From Parietaria judaica (lineage: Eukaryota; Streptophyta; Magnoliopsida; Rosales; Urticaceae), in contig OX940864.1 in assembly GCA_954871525.1 (NCBI GenBank), forward strand, positions 20,206,001 to 20,270,000: a DNA stretch of 64,000 bases, in the 5' to 3' direction. Of the stretch, positions 11,741-24,422 are shown in pieces. The notes beneath the pieces are model-generated. The model made no database searches and was not told where the DNA came from. It worked only from the letters and a program-made list of their open reading frames with translations. How positions within the stretch are numbered: position 1 is the stretch's first letter; every line of letters starts with the position of its first letter. Made by a program: the position numbers and the translations under genes.

Positions 11741-14700
11741 ATGGCGACGGAGACAGAGACAGAGACATCTCCAGGCTCGTTTTTGGAAGAGAAACCATCG
11801 CCGATCGCGCAGCTCGTCGACACGCACTACGACCATCAAGCCCTAGGCCAAACGGAGAAGCCATGGCTCGATTGCGCGATCGACCAAGCTCGCCTCTACC
11901 AGAAGACAGCTCAGGAGACCCTAGATTCCACCATTGAAGCCTCGAGGTCAAGAATGTGCCAGATTCTCTCCACCTCTTCCGCCCATTTCAATCAGACTCT
12001 CGTGAGTTCCCATTTACTCTTCTTCGTAACCAAACTCTGTTGGATTGAGATACTTCGATTTGCATACAGGTACTGCGGTTCTTAATTTGGGTGTTCTTAC
12101 TCGCCTTTGTTGGATTATGATCAGATTTGTATAAATTCGTTTGGGATAATTGATGGATAAAGTACTCAATTTTTTTTTTTTCAATTCCGCTGATTAACTA
12201 TCAAAGGTCGAGAAATTTTCATTTTTGATTGGCTTATTTCCACATGTCTCCGTGTTTAACGTCAAGTCATTTACAATTGAAGTATTTAGATGAGAAAGTA
12301 GAAAAAAATAGTGTTAATTTGAGTTGCATTGTGTAAAAAAACTCAAACATTGATGGAGATACATGAGACGGAATCAGCAGAAAATGCGAATTTCACGACG
12401 TGCCATTTAATCAGTGGAATTGAAAGCTTGGGAATATGCCAAGTTATTTTGGAAAAGCTTGGGCGTAATTGTCCCAATTCGGTTTTTTTTTTTTCCATGA
12501 ACAGATGACCAAATACGAGCTTTTGATTCCGTGACTGATAGTTGTTTATATGTCAGTTGATTTCATTGTGTAAGTTCGTTGTTAATCGAGCTAGAATAAA
12601 TGTGAATGTCTTCGGTTTTCCATGGCATTTTTCTGATTGAAATTGTATTAAGGACACTATGATCATTGAGTAAAAAACTATATTTAGGATTCATAAATCA
12701 GTCTTCTCTGAGATCAATTTGTCAATGTAGGACTCTTTGGAAGATGTTAAGTCTGAGATTGGTGCTTATGAGGCCCTTGTCTTTCAAAAGATTAAAGGTT
12801 TTTTTTTTTTTCTTTTGCATTTCTCCCAATTCTTTTGGCTGATTCTGTATTTTATAGTTAATTGTAGCTGAAATTCGATATTTGGGTTCTCAATCTTTTT
12901 TGTGCAGAGAATATTATTGTTGCGGCTTCGCATCCGTTTCTTACAGGAGGAGTTGCTACTGGATTGGGGCTTCTTGTATTGAAAAGTATGGAATAAATAT
13001 TGCCTTCATTTATTCGAGAGTGATTGGCAACAAATTTATTGTTTTTAACTTTTTGTAATGTTCTGCAGCAATGCTCCTGAAATTTTAAGGGGTATCTCTG
13101 TAAAAAAAATAAATTAAAGTTTAGAAAGCAATGTGTGCCAACATGAAAGTTGGGGGGCATTACGGCAGATTACCCCTTATTTTAATATGAATATAAAATG
13201 TCATTGTTCAGCGCTAGAGTACAGCATGCGCAATATTTCAATGATAAAAAGTTATGTTTTTTAAATGACTTGCAAATTATAGACCTGTAATATTGTAATA
13301 TTTTGCAATCTTCAGCTAAAGCCATTTTTGTTGAATTTAGGGCCACGGCGCTTTTTGTATCACAAGACGGTGCGTTTATTTCTGAGTGAGGAGGTAAATT
13401 CGGATGTTTTGAAGCTTCATGAAGTAAATTCGGATGTTTTGAAGCTTCATGAATATGATTTTTCTTTTTCTGATGGGATCATAGATGGTTAATGACTTAA
13501 TGTTATGACCCGTGACTTTGGGTATTTGAAAATGGTGCCCGAAGGCATATAATTAAAGGGTACGTTTGTTTGCAGACGTTGCTTGCTAGGGCTGATGCAA
13601 GAGTAAAGGAATTGCGACAAGCACTTGATGCGATAAAGGCTGAAAGTGCGAAGTTGGAGGTAAACATTACAGTTTTAGCTGATTTTTTTTTTTTTTGAAT
13701 CAATTATACTTTCAAAGTTCTGGTGTTAATTCATATTTTAGCTAGTGAAGGCAATTTTTGTTTCGAGATGTTACCAAACATGAAAGTGTAAAGAACGAAA
13801 TGAAAATCCATGAACAAAGAATTACTTGTTCAGCGTCTCAGCAGTCGAGAAACAAAAATAAAAGCATGGGGATTTTATAGTTAGAGATTTAAAGCCCATT
13901 TCTAGTAGAATAGTAGGTTATTGATCGTTTACCGTGACTGCAAAGTTCGTTGGAATTTTGGTGACTGAAATACAGAAGATTTTTGCAAAGCCAACAATAC
14001 CCAAACAAATAATCAAATTGGAGATTCACGAACAAGATGAATTTTCAAGAATTTTATTGCTGCAAACGATAAATAACAATCAAACCCGGTCTAAGATCCG
14101 AGAGCTAGACCGGAAACTCTCCAAAGATGTTCAATGAGAAAAACTCAACTGTTCAAAAAAGTCTAACCAAACCCGTCGCTTACTTATAAAAGAAACCCTA
14201 ATCAGCCAGTCAAAATAAAATACCCGAATACCTCAATGAAAAATGCTATAGAAGACATTATATAAGGACTAAATTAAAAATGCTATAGAAGACATTATAT
14301 AAGGACTAAATTAAATAATAAAAGATCTAACACGGTAGAAATGTTTAGTTAAAAGGGCTTTTGAGAACTCACATGGACTCAACTAGGTCAAGTATTGATT
14401 AGTGCTAGTTTAATCAACAGATTTAATTTGACAAAACCCTAAAGTTCCTAACGGTTTAAGTAACATTTCAGAAAAGCGCTACAAAAGCTGAAGATGAATT
14501 GATACGAGGAAGGACGAAGCTCAGGTTGGCACTTAAAATAATAGAGTGGTTTGCGGAATGTTTAGCTTCGGTTCCTTTGATTTCTTACTATATGTTTCAA
14601 TGACAGACAAACAGGGAAGCAGATCCAAAGCGTTATTCGCTCAGCATATAAGATCGAAAGACAAGCTGGAGGTATAAAACATGATACTTATTGCCAATAT

Positions 14701-15970
14701 GGAAAATGATAGCACCCAAAATAGAAATTCAATAGAAATACGTACACTTTTATTGATAAACATAACTCCGGTCTCAAAATTTGACCGGGAAAACTCTCCC
14801 GTTGATGTTCAATTGGAAAACTCAACTCATTGAACATGACGCCTAAACCTAGACTAGACACCTATACATAAGATTAGAAAAATACCCCTAATGACCCACA
14901 ATAATAATAAAATAGATAATAATAAATTATTAATTTATCTATTAACCGGTTTAAGAGGAAAAATAAAAAACTCAACCATGTCTAAATATTATTTCTAATT
15001 GTTTATTAATTAAAGTTTGGTTTATGTATCAGGTTTAAAAGATATCCTTGGTGAACTTCCTAGAAGAGAAGCATCTCAATTTCGCTCCCAAGTACGTTCT
15101 TCAGTATATTGTTTTTTGTTGAAAAATCCTCGGATTAATTGTAGTTTTATATTTTATTAGGATTTAGGATCTGATTTAGTTTATCATTATGTCTCCTTTT
15201 TTTTTTCTTTTTTTTCTCTCTAACATATTCTAGAAGGTTCGAATTTATACTGGATAGATATTCTAAAATACTCTGATTCATTATATGCATTTTCGGATAT
15301 TATTAGATATTGTAGATGTTTCAGAACACTCTCAGATCCCCTCAAATAGCATGTATGATGTTGTGAAATAAACAAACAATTGCCCTCCCCTCTCTATTTT
15401 TACACTTTTATTACACTATTAAATACCTAACATTTAAGTCTAATTACAGTTATTTGATTATGTTATTTAGGGTGTTTAATCATGTCTCGTTATTTAACTA
15501 TGTCATTTGAATTATTTAATTATCTTTAAAGTTTAGTTCATTATGTTTCAGAGGTTTAATTTGGTCGGGCCTGGTCTGGCTCATTAGGTTGTACTCGGTT
15601 GTCTATTTAAGGACCTAAGTTAATGAAAAAAGTAGTCATTAATCATTTACTAAGTTTATCTCTCTCATAAGAAGTGAGATAAGGCTCGGTGAAGATTCGG
15701 CGAAGCTCTTATTAGGTCAACGATATTTGGTCGTGACATTAGTTAATCTAACATGATTAATTCTTTGGAGTGGAAGTAAAGAAACATGAAATAAAAGAGA
15801 GGAATTCCTGTTTGTTAAGGTCATGATTAGAATTGTTTCTAGTTTGTCTCAAATTCTTATGCTCAAATCGGTCTTTCCAGGTTTCGGTGCTCGTTTCCGA
15901 GGCAAAGCGCGAAAGAAACGTGTTGACGAAGGAGGTCACAAAGATAAGCAATTATGGGATCTCAGTCTGA
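11741..15970 (+). CDS. RHIP1: RGS1-HXK1-interacting protein 1-like (9 exons, 269 aa)
   Basis: RHIP1 is a plant protein reported to bind the G-protein regulator RGS1 and hexokinase HXK1 in glucose signalling. Exons: 11741-12001, 12731-12797, 12908-12985, 13341-13393, 13576-13659, 14472-14524, 14607-14671, 15033-15091 and 15881-15970, total 810 nt with one open frame. The N-terminus contains PIAQLVDTHY. A hydrophobic Gly-rich stretch (FLTGGVATGLGLLVLK, about residues 118-133) may be membrane-associated, followed by RPRRFLYHKTVRLFLSEE. The second half is a charged helical coiled coil (ADARVKELRQALDAIKAESA) ending TKISNYGISV. The Met at 11741 is chosen because it gives the family-like acidic start; upstream ATGs are in other frames. 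Introns 5 and 7 carry AT-rich insert-like sequence. Exon 4 has a duplicated splice donor. Confidence 0.85.
13394..13453 (+). repeat. 30-bp tandem duplication that copies the intron 4 splice donor of RHIP1
   Basis: Two identical 30-bp units (13394-13423 and 13424-13453) both begin GTAAATTCGG. The first GT follows exon 4 (GAG|GTAAAT). The second gives a possible donor (GAA|GTAAAT) exactly 30 nt downstream. Confidence 0.9.
14239..14312 (+). repeat. 37-bp perfect tandem duplication in RHIP1 intron 5
   Basis: Two copies of a 37-bp unit starting AAAAATGCTATAGAAGAC lie back to back. The surrounding intron shares phrases such as 'ctctcc..gatgttcaat' with intron 7 (about 14750-14830), so both introns may hold copies of one insert. 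Confidence 0.85.
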
Positions 15971-17098
15971 AAAATGTTGTGATATTTGTTTGTTTTGCCA
16001 TGTTATTTCAGAAATAATCTCCATATCTTGCAAAAGGAAAAAGGAAAGGGCATTTTTGATCAAGAAGAGAGAACCCTTTTTCTTGTCCTTGGTGAGGGTA
16101 TGCATGTCATTTCACTTTCAAGCTTGAAAGATGTTTGGTTCTTGAGGTGTGTTCTTCACTTCATTCACAGAGAAAGTTCAAATCAAAGGAACTCTTATAT
16201 CTATTATTGATCGCTTCAAGCTTAACACAACCTATAACCCGGAAATATCATGATCCGGAGTTACAGATCTCGTCACGGGACTGGGACTAATCCAAATTTT
16301 AGAGAAACCTATGCTTAATTTCGAACTAAATATATTTATTAAAACTAATTTTTTCAATGATTTAAGGTCTCTTATAAAAAAAAACAGAACATTACAAGCG
16401 GTGTAAAACTATGTAGCATTTGGGAAAAAATGGAGTTTATTTTGAATGGTATACAAAAGATTGTGCTCATATATAATCCTGCTATTCAAGTTGAGGTTAA
16501 CAAAAGAGACCGTAAACAAAATATTGAATATATCACTATCGATTATCGATTTATAATTAGTCGATTATTTTCTCGTCAAAAAGTATAAACCATGGCGGTA
16601 TTCGGTCTTTGTGAAAAACCACAACTGAATACTACTTTCACCACATATCAAATTGTATAGGAGTCTATTAAATATTGAAGTTGAGGTTAACAAAAGAGAC
16701 CGTAAACAAAATATTGAATATATCACTATTGATTATCGATTTATAATTAGTCGATTATTTTCTCGTCAAAAAGTATAAACCATGGCGGTATTCGGTCTTT
16801 GTGAAAAACCACAACTGAATACTACTTTCACCACATATCAAATCGTATAGAAGTCTATTAAATATTGGTATGAAAGTTCGGTAACTATTAGATTCTAAAC
16901 AAAAATACATTATTAGTAGAATTATATTGTGTTTTTCACTCAAAAGTAGACATGACTGGAAACTGTTATTGCTCAATGTATAAGTCTTTTACGTATAAAT
17001 AAGTATATTTCCGAAATCTTCATATTCTTTAAAGCGATAACTATACTAAAAAGTATTTTTGCTAACAATGTATACAGTACACACGATGTAGTAACGAG
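15971..17098. other. RHIP1 3' region and AT-rich spacer with a 190-bp tandem duplication
   Basis: The RHIP1 3' UTR probably lies in the first few hundred bases. The rest is AT-rich with no gene. Confidence 0.5.
16490..16869. repeat. Tandem duplication, two 190-bp copies
   Basis: 16490-16679 and 16680-16869 both begin GTTGAGGTTAACAAAAGAGA. They differ at only a few positions by eye (for example TATCGATT versus TATTGATT), so the duplication is recent. No coding content. Confidence 0.9.
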
Positions 17099-17758
17099 TA
17101 GGGGTGTGAAAAAATCCCAACTCAATTTAATCTAATCCCAATCTAACCCAACTCAATTTATCCAATAATTATCGTGTTGAATTGGGTTCAACACGAATAA
17201 ATAGTCGAGTTTGAGTTGGGCCAGATGCATTGGGTTGCTCAATTGACCCAATCAAGTTTTTTTTTTAATAATTAATTAATTATTTTTTTAACATATTAAT
17301 GTAGTTTAAGCAAGTAAAAGCACACAACAAATAAAAAAAAAAGTACCTCTAGAATCCCATCTTTATGTTTAGTCATTATTTAATGTCTATGATTATGTTT
17401 CCAGTTTATGATTACGATCATGTTTCTAGTTTAGTTTACGACTACGTTCCATACTTCTGTTATTGAATGTTTAAGACTATAATAACATTTAATTTTTGAA
17501 TTTGATGTTTAAAAACATTCATATCACATTAAGTGTTATTCGGTAATTTTTATTTTATTTTACTTCAGTCTAATGACCCAACATAACCCAACTCAAAGTT
17601 TTTTCGGGTTGGGATGAATTGACCTTCAAAAAAATTGAGTCGGATTTGGCCGCTTTTTTAAAATTCAATAAAATTGTGTCAGGTTCATCTTTTACATCGA
17701 GTCGACCCTAACGAAGTATCGACTATTATTCCGCATGGCATTTTTCGCGTTCACCCTA
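17099..17758. mobile_element. hAT-like MITE, degraded
   Basis: Terminal TAGGGGTGTG on the left pairs with ...TTCACCCTA on the right. The interior contains GGGTTGGG-type words in both orientations ('aacccaactca'). The adjacent 8 bases differ (GTAACGAG versus GTTGTTAA), so no target duplication is supported. Confidence 0.5.
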
Positions 17759-19330
17759 GTTGTTAATAAATAAATAACTAACATTTCAAGATCACTATAC
17801 GTAATCATTTTGGAAGTTTAAATGGGTCCCACTAAAATATGAGATTGAGTCACGTCACGTGATGATAGCATTCATGAAATGATGCATTGTACGATCCCAA
17901 TTCACAATCCGTACCACAAACAGATCATCCAACTATAAAAAAAAAAAAAAAAAAAAAAAGCAAAAAAAAAAGGCAGGGGGGGATGAGATGAGAGTATCAT
18001 CTTCCCACCGTGGCAGTCTCACAGACGTCCGATCAAAAGACCGATCAAGCTTAAAATGTTTTAATTCAGTTTCAGCTCTCTAGCTATTATTAATTTATTA
18101 TTATTAGTAATACTATATTAGTCAAGGGTTGGTATATATAGTAACTACATATCGAGGAGGCTAAAGCCATGATATCCATGGAAAACCCGATATTTTTTAT
18201 TATTATTTAATTTTATAATGCGATGGTGATGAATTATTTAAAAATAAATAACGAGAAAATATACTAGATTTATAGATTTTGAGTTGACATGATGATGTAG
18301 ATCCGCTGCATAAGAAAAACGATGAACACGCTATTTGCAAGTAAAGCTAGACTTTTTCATTTCACTATTACAAGATATGTAAGAAGATTCAAACCTTAAC
18401 AAATTGCCTTAAATCACTCAAATTGAAACAAAATTAAAGCGTTCACTAATTAAAATCTTAAAATAACTAAATGCATCAATATCAAATCCTTAAAATTGGT
18501 AAGGAAATAAATAGGCAATCAACGTCCAATAATTCAATCATGATAAAAAAGAGAAGTAATTGTCGACTTGTGAAGATTGGCCTTTTTGGTTTTGCATTCC
18601 ATGCAAATCCATGAAGCGCGCCATGCATCATATATCGCTTGATCGTGAGATTTTATGTTTCAGTCAAAATTCATCGTTCAATTCTTCAAAATGACACTTT
18701 TTTTTTATTTAATAAGGAATATGATTAATATTATACACACCGAAAAAACCCCGCATTAATAAATATATGAGAGCATTCTAATTTTAATTTCTCTTATATA
18801 TTTTATTTTATAAAATATCCACCAACATATATCTTCCTATAACTGATATACCAATAAAATTTTATCAGCACAAAACAATATCAATTTTAAATATTTATCA
18901 ATTACTCATCAGTAATCGATATGTCAATTATATACGAGTATTTATGTCGACATTTTTATTTTGCAATGAAGTGACGCTATCGGGCCAAAGTTACAATGCA
19001 CTCTCGCATTACTATATATATTCAGTGTAAGAACATGTGACACTATTGACTAAGTTTACATATGTAAAGGGAGTAAACATTTTGCTTCTCATGGTGTCTG
19101 AACCCGTGACCTTTTGGAAAGGTGAATAGTGGTGTTACCACTAAGCTAAGCAAACTTGATTATTCATGTCGACAATTGAAACCCTATTTTTTTTAGTAGG
19201 ACTTATGAAAGTCCACAAATTATTTATACATATATATATATATAAAAAAAAAAATTAACGAAGCATTTAAATATAAAGGCCTTCCAAAGTTCCATGTGAT
19301 CATAAATTCATAATCCACAGAATTTAAAAA
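17759..19330. other. AT-rich spacer, no gene
   Basis: Contains an A-run at about 17938-17958 and simple AT sequence. One tRNA-like segment is listed separately. No protein-coding feature seen. Confidence 0.5.
19078..19165 (-). repeat. tRNA-derived (SINE head or tRNA fossil) sequence
   Basis: On the minus strand an A-box-like TAGCTTAGTGGTAACACC is followed about 35 bases later by GGTCACGGGTTCAGACACC, resembling a B box. Spacing is that of a pol III internal promoter. The acceptor stem does not pair convincingly, so this is not called a functional tRNA. Confidence 0.45.
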
Positions 19331-19410
19331 CAAAAGCTACTTTCTTGGGAAACACCCTCTTCAGTAAAACTCACTCACACCACCGACACCCCGCCACGTG
19401 ACCTGCCACG

Positions 19411-20774
19411 TCAGCACACCCGAAACTGGTGCTGCGCGTAGAGCTGCTCCGGCGCATTCCCCGGCGACTGCTCCGCCGCGTGGCGGTGGCGCGTGAGCAG
19501 CGAGTGCTCCTTCTGCCGCCGGAGCTCCATCACCTTGCGGTGGGAATTCGAGTGCTGCGTGAGCACGAAGGTGGGGCTGGCGGCGGGCCGGTACTCCGGC
19601 ACGAGCCGCCCGGACTTGAAGCGGACCCCGCACGCGTTGCACAGCGTCTTCGGCCCCGCGGGCCCCGTCCGCCACTGCGGCGTCTTCTCCGACAGGCAGT
19701 GCGTGCACCGCCGCACTGCTGGGGTCGACGAAGCCCTCCGGGACCGCGACGGCTTCGTGGTTGCGGGGATCGGGGCCAGCAGAAGGTTGCTACGCGTGTC
19801 GGTCGAGCAATCGCCGAGTCCGTTGGCAGCAGTGGAGATCTCGGATCCCGGAGACATTGTCGACGGGAGAATCGAGCCGTGGTAGAAGGACGACGAGTCG
19901 TCTTCTCCCCCGACGAAGTGGGAAAGCCACTCCAGTTCCGCCACGTCGTCGCTCTTCGCCAAAATAAATCATAATGTCAATAAGAGTAAGACTATCTCAA
20001 TTGTTTGAGTAGGGGCGACACTTTTTGAACCGCTAATTTGGTTTGAATACCGTTTTCAGTTTCCGATATATATTAAGAATCAGCAATTTTTGAATAATAA
20101 TCTAGGAACCGATATTTTTATTTCGCGGTTTCGAGAATCTAATTAGTTTCAACAATTTAAGAAACAAGCCGAATTGCAACATAAAAAAATACGGACTGTG
20201 AAACAGTTTTTAGCGGTTTAGAAAGATCAAAACTGCTAATTATCTGCTTTTTACCGGTCTCATTACCGGTAAACAAATCTGTACCGGTGCAAGATCCGAG
20301 TATATGTATATATATTGATAATAAAAAAAACGGAACCGGGACTAAAATACCGGGTTCCGAAGTTGTGAAAAAAGCTACTATCATTGAGATACAGTTCAAA
20401 GCACACAACATAAAATCGATTACTTATAAATACAGCATTCAAAGCCTTAAGAACTTGATATTTTTTTTTAATAATGATATAACTCAAGAGAGAGAAATGG
20501 TTGTTACCGGCACACAGAGATCGACGACGTCGTTAAAGTCGTAGCAGTGGAGATGGTGCGGCTGCGCGGAACCGTACTGATGGTCGGCAACACTGAAGGG
20601 AGGGTCAACGTAGTTATGGTGGGCGTTGCCGTCGTCGATCGCCTCAACGGCAGTGAAATCGAAGAGATCCTCGACGAGGAAGCATGACGGCTCTGCGCCT
20701 TCGTGGCATTGATCGTGCGCCGACGAAGACGAGGACGACGTCGTGGCCGCCGACGATCGGCCGTACACGTCCAT
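19411..20774 (-). CDS. GATA zinc-finger transcription factor, subfamily I (2 exons, 269 aa)
   Basis: Plant GATA factors bind WGATAR sites in light- and nitrogen-regulated and developmental promoters. Exon 1 is 20508-20774 (89 codons, start [16 protein letters not shown]) and exon 2 is 19411-19953. The splice joins VDLCVP to [14 protein letters not shown], a conserved region of subfamily I before the finger. The finger is CTHC...CNAC with an 18-residue loop (CX2C-X18-CX2C), followed by the basic tail [20 protein letters not shown]. The C-terminus RHRHAAEQ...QFRVC is typical in length. The exon 2 coding strand is GC-rich compared with its surroundings. The intron (19954-20507) holds CCGG-rich repeat debris. 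Closest to the Arabidopsis GATA5/6/12 group by memory; the exact orthologue is not assigned. Confidence 0.93.
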
Positions 20775-20947
20775 AGCGAGAGGGTGCAGGGAAGCAATGG
20801 TGCGGTCGCAGTCACTCTCCTTCTCGAGAGGAGAGAGAGAGAGAGTGAAGATAAGGGAGATGGAGAGGTATAAATGAAGGCCGGGAAGGGGGGCAGAGGA
20901 ACGTGAGAGAGAGAGAGAATCTAGCTGCCCAATAGTCAATACTATGA

Positions 20948-20954
20948 CTTTATA
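20948..20954 (-). promoter_or_regulatory. Probable TATA box of the GATA gene
   Basis: The minus strand reads TATAAAG 174 bases upstream of the start codon. It is followed by two (CT)n tracts in the leader (about 20830-20850 and 20905-20920), common in plant 5' leaders. Confidence 0.5.
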
Positions 20955-20974
20955 GATACTATTCATACATATGC

Positions 20975-21913
20975 ATGCATATAATTATAATAGCCTACCA
21001 TAAATAAATATTTTTGAAAAATAATAATAATAATAATAGAGGGTGTGTCATGTAATGTATTACAAATTTGCAGTGTTTTTTGTTACCATGGAGGTGAAAA
21101 GGGGGAAATGTACATTTTACATGAGTGTAAATTTGAAGAAGTACTGAAAAAAAGTATGTGGCGTTCATTACGTACTTGTAATTTCTTCGTAAACTATAGA
21201 GCGCTCGGACCTTCAGGGGGCATCCAACTGTTTCGGAGCTTAAGTTGGGTTGGTTTGTGCCGAGGAAATCTTGACGATTCGCGGAGGAATGAGTAGGTCT
21301 TACGCCATGGTTGATTGAGTCGGACTTTTTCTGCTTTGATATAGCTTAGAAGTGAAACTAATAAAACCGCAAAATCAATTAAGTTTCTTGAGGTTTTGGC
21401 CACAAATTGGAAAGGATTTGTCGGTAGAGTTTTTACAGAATTTTGAGAAAAGAAAGAACATAAACAAACGCAATTGAATTCTCGATAATATTGACCATAC
21501 TTCAAAAAACAACAACTAAGTACATCATGCTTATTGATTGCGATGTATGATGTATCTCTCTCTCTAGATATTCTCAATGTTATTAAGCTCTGCTCACTGA
21601 GTCAGACCTCTTGGTCTAGCTAAATTTATTTCTTTATTTATTATTTTTCTCGATGAAGGAAAAATGAAATTAAAATTTTAAATGACTTGTAATTTTCCCA
21701 AACATGAATCTAGAAATGGACATGTGAGACACGCACGCAGCATACTGCACCATGCCGAGTTCTTATTGTAAAATGAAATGTTGTTTTGTCATTATTTTTT
21801 GGAGACTTGATTCTTTTATATATATATAGTCTTTTTTATTTTAAAAACAATCAACATATACCATATAAAGTGTAATTTTTATAATACTACCTTCTATTTT
21901 CTAATTTTTAATG
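20975..21913. other. Upstream region of the GATA gene, no gene seen
   Basis: AT-rich with an (AAT)n tract near 21020. Short ORFs show no family features. Confidence 0.45.
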
Positions 21914-22269
21914 AGTGTTGTTGATGCCGAAAATTAGATGAACACTGTTGCGGCCCACTTGTGCGGATTGGGCCGGGGCCCTCGCCGTTTGTTGACTTTC
22001 TTCTGGGCTTGGGGTTTGGACTTCTTGGATTTTGGAGGTGATGGTGATGTGGTGCCGCGTCTCGTTGAGTATAACGAGGCTGCCTACGTACCCACTTGTA
22101 GCCAAGTGGGATCATGTCATCTCGTAGTTCAAAGCAGGCGTCGATGGAGCCGTTCCTGAGCTGGCCTGGGCGAGCCTGGAGACGATGGCCGAGACGGGAG
22201 CCGGACGACGCTTACACCTTCCTCTGGTGAGTCGGTGATTCCTCCATTGAGCCGGACGGCCGATGGCGG

Positions 22270-22590
22270 CAGGGCCGTTCCTGAGGGTATACATGGTAGG
22301 CGGCCGCCTACAATGTATTAGTAAATTGGGGGCCCCAAAATTTGTAAATTGGGGGCCCATGTGGAAGGAAAAAATATATATTTTGTCCACATTTTAAGAT
22401 ATGGTTCAAAAACTCGACTATAAAGATTTAATTTGTACTTTTGCCTCTAAAAACGCTAGACGTGTCATATTTAAATGAGTAATGTATTCTTCAAATATTT
22501 TTATACTTTTTGTATTGATATTTATTTTTACAATAGGGCCCCCAAAATCAGTCTTCGCCTAGGGCTCCGACAAACTCAGGGACGGCCCTG
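22270..22590. mobile_element. hAT MITE nested in the solo LTR, 8-bp TSD
   Basis: TIRs are CAGGGCCGTTCCTGAG and its near complement CTCAGGGACGGCCCTG. GATGGCGG is duplicated exactly on both sides (22262-22269 and 22591-22598). The 8-bp duplication and CAGGG ends identify hAT. It is 321 bp and has no coding capacity. Confidence 0.92.
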
Positions 22591-23094
22591 GATGGCGGAG
22601 GCGGTAGTCGGACGGCGTTCGGACCTTCCTCCGGCGCCTTCTCTCTAGGCCTGAGGCTGGAATCCGGTGGATCGGACCTTCCACTAATTGTCGGACTGGG
22701 ATCGGGTCCTCCGATCCATTACCACATTGTCCTAATACTCGGGATATAGGTCGATGACCGCTGAGAACCAGAACCTCCATAGGGCAGGTCGACGATCGGA
22801 CCCTCCGCTACACGTCGAACCGGGACCGGGTCCTTCGACCCATTACCGCAAAGTCCTAGGACTCGGGATATAGGTTGGCGACCGCTGAGAACCGGCTCCG
22901 ACCTTAGTCGGAGGCTTATATCGGAATATATATATATAGAAGAGGGAAAATGGTGTTTATCACTATATAGAGCGTTTGAATCGGAGTTATCGTTTGTTCA
23001 GAATGAGCTTCTATTTATCGGAGGGTCCAGGGACCTCTAAGTAATTAATAATTACTTTTCAGGGGCTTATAAGTAAATAAAAATTGCTCTACGT

Positions 23095-23235
23095 GACCCA
23101 ACGCGGCCTGACGTGGTTATTAGCACGCGTTGACCCGCGTTAGGCCGTGTTGGCCCGCGTTAGCCCGAGCTGGCCCGCGTTAAGCTGCGTTATGCCGTGT
23201 TGGCCCGAGTTAGGGGGGGGGGGGGGGGGGGGGGG
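23095..23235. repeat. GC-rich minisatellite ending in a 23-base G run
   Basis: Degenerate units of the type TTGGCCCGCGTTA repeat from about 23120 to 23211, followed by G x 23 (23213-23235). The run lies inside the solo LTR near its minus-strand start. Homopolymer length is likely unreliable. Confidence 0.85.
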
Positions 23236-23269
23236 CTTATTAATTCATAAAAACACCCATAACAAGTGT

Positions 23270-24422
23270 CTTCAAAATTAAATATTCTTAAAATGACATT
23301 TAATAATATTTTTGCGTTTCGGCAAACATATAATTTTATTTTATTTTTGTAAAAAACGAATAGGTATATAAATATAATTCAAAATTATGAATAAAGGATA
23401 ATTTTGGTTTTTTTTTATATAAATAAAATAGTGAGATGGAAGAGTATCAAACTAAATATATTTTCAGAGTATATTTTATTAGTTTTTTAAAACAAAAAGT
23501 AAATTTTCTTTTCAAGAGAATAAAATTTATATAAAAATAAAAATCTCTTTATTGTTTTTCCTATATTTTTATATCATGGGTGTGACATGAAAACAGAGAC
23601 ATGCACTTATATTTAACTAATTTTACGTCCTTCATAGTCTATGACTTCTCTATTAGTACATTTACGTGAAATATTATATAATTTTAGTAGTCTAGTTTAG
23701 GTGGACGTGGATATTAAAAGCGCTAAATACAGGGGAAAATATAATATTATTGTAACTGAATATTAAATACTAATTATACGATAAATATGATTTTCATCTT
23801 CAAAATAAAATATTCAGTTCTCATTTTTTAAATATTAAAATTTATGATGTGCTTATGGATTTCCCCTTATCATAATAAATAAACCACACGTCAGAGCCAG
23901 AGAGTAAGAGCAGTGATGCAAGGTTAAACAAGATATACTGTGTGTAAAAGGAAGAGTACTAACCCGGCTTGTACGGCTTTATAAAGAACATTTTTGGTGC
24001 TTTCAGTTTTATCTTAATTTTATCTCCCTTCTCATCTCGTCTACATCAATTTTAGTAAATCATGTACGTGACTAATAAAGTTCTGTCAAATTTGCATTTT
24101 GCATATCTAACTAGTGTCAATACATATTTCATACCAAGTTAGTTCATTTAATTCCGGATTTTTCGTACTCTTGATGTACATGTTATCACCTGAAATATGT
24201 TCAATAACAGCTTTTAATCTTGGGAAATTTCAATAATAGCTATGTAACTTATTTGAGAGTACTTATCTTATATGTTTCAATAACAGCTTTTAATGTGTTT
24301 ATCGGTCTGTATCTGATAAGCAATAAGTTTACCAGCGAGATATTTACTGATCAAAATTGACGAATGAATCGATAACCGGTGGATAGTTTAAAGCAACGAG
24401 TCTACCGAAAAAAGATATTTAC
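23270..24422. other. AT-rich spacer, no gene
   Basis: Long AT-rich stretch with runs of T and A. A diverged repeat of 'caataacagcttttaat' occurs at about 24200 and 24280. No element ends recognised. Confidence 0.45.

Larger units (their letters stand above)
21919..23264 (-). mobile_element. Solo LTR (Ty3/gypsy-like), minus orientation, 5-bp TSD
   Basis: On the minus strand it starts TGTTATGGGTGTTTTTATG and ends GGCATCAACA. The direct duplication AGTGT flanks it (21914-21918 and 23265-23269). It shares the late LTR phrase TACGTAGGCAGCCTCG with the solo LTR at 29532-31090. A TATA-like GATAAATAG lies at about 23017 on the minus strand. There is no internal domain or second LTR nearby. It is interrupted by a hAT MITE and contains a GC-rich minisatellite and a G-run. 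Confidence 0.85.

Noticed and set aside
19429..19974. 181-codon plus-strand ORF opposite the GATA exon 2
   Set aside because: Arg-rich mirror of the GATA zinc-finger exon; no start context or homology.
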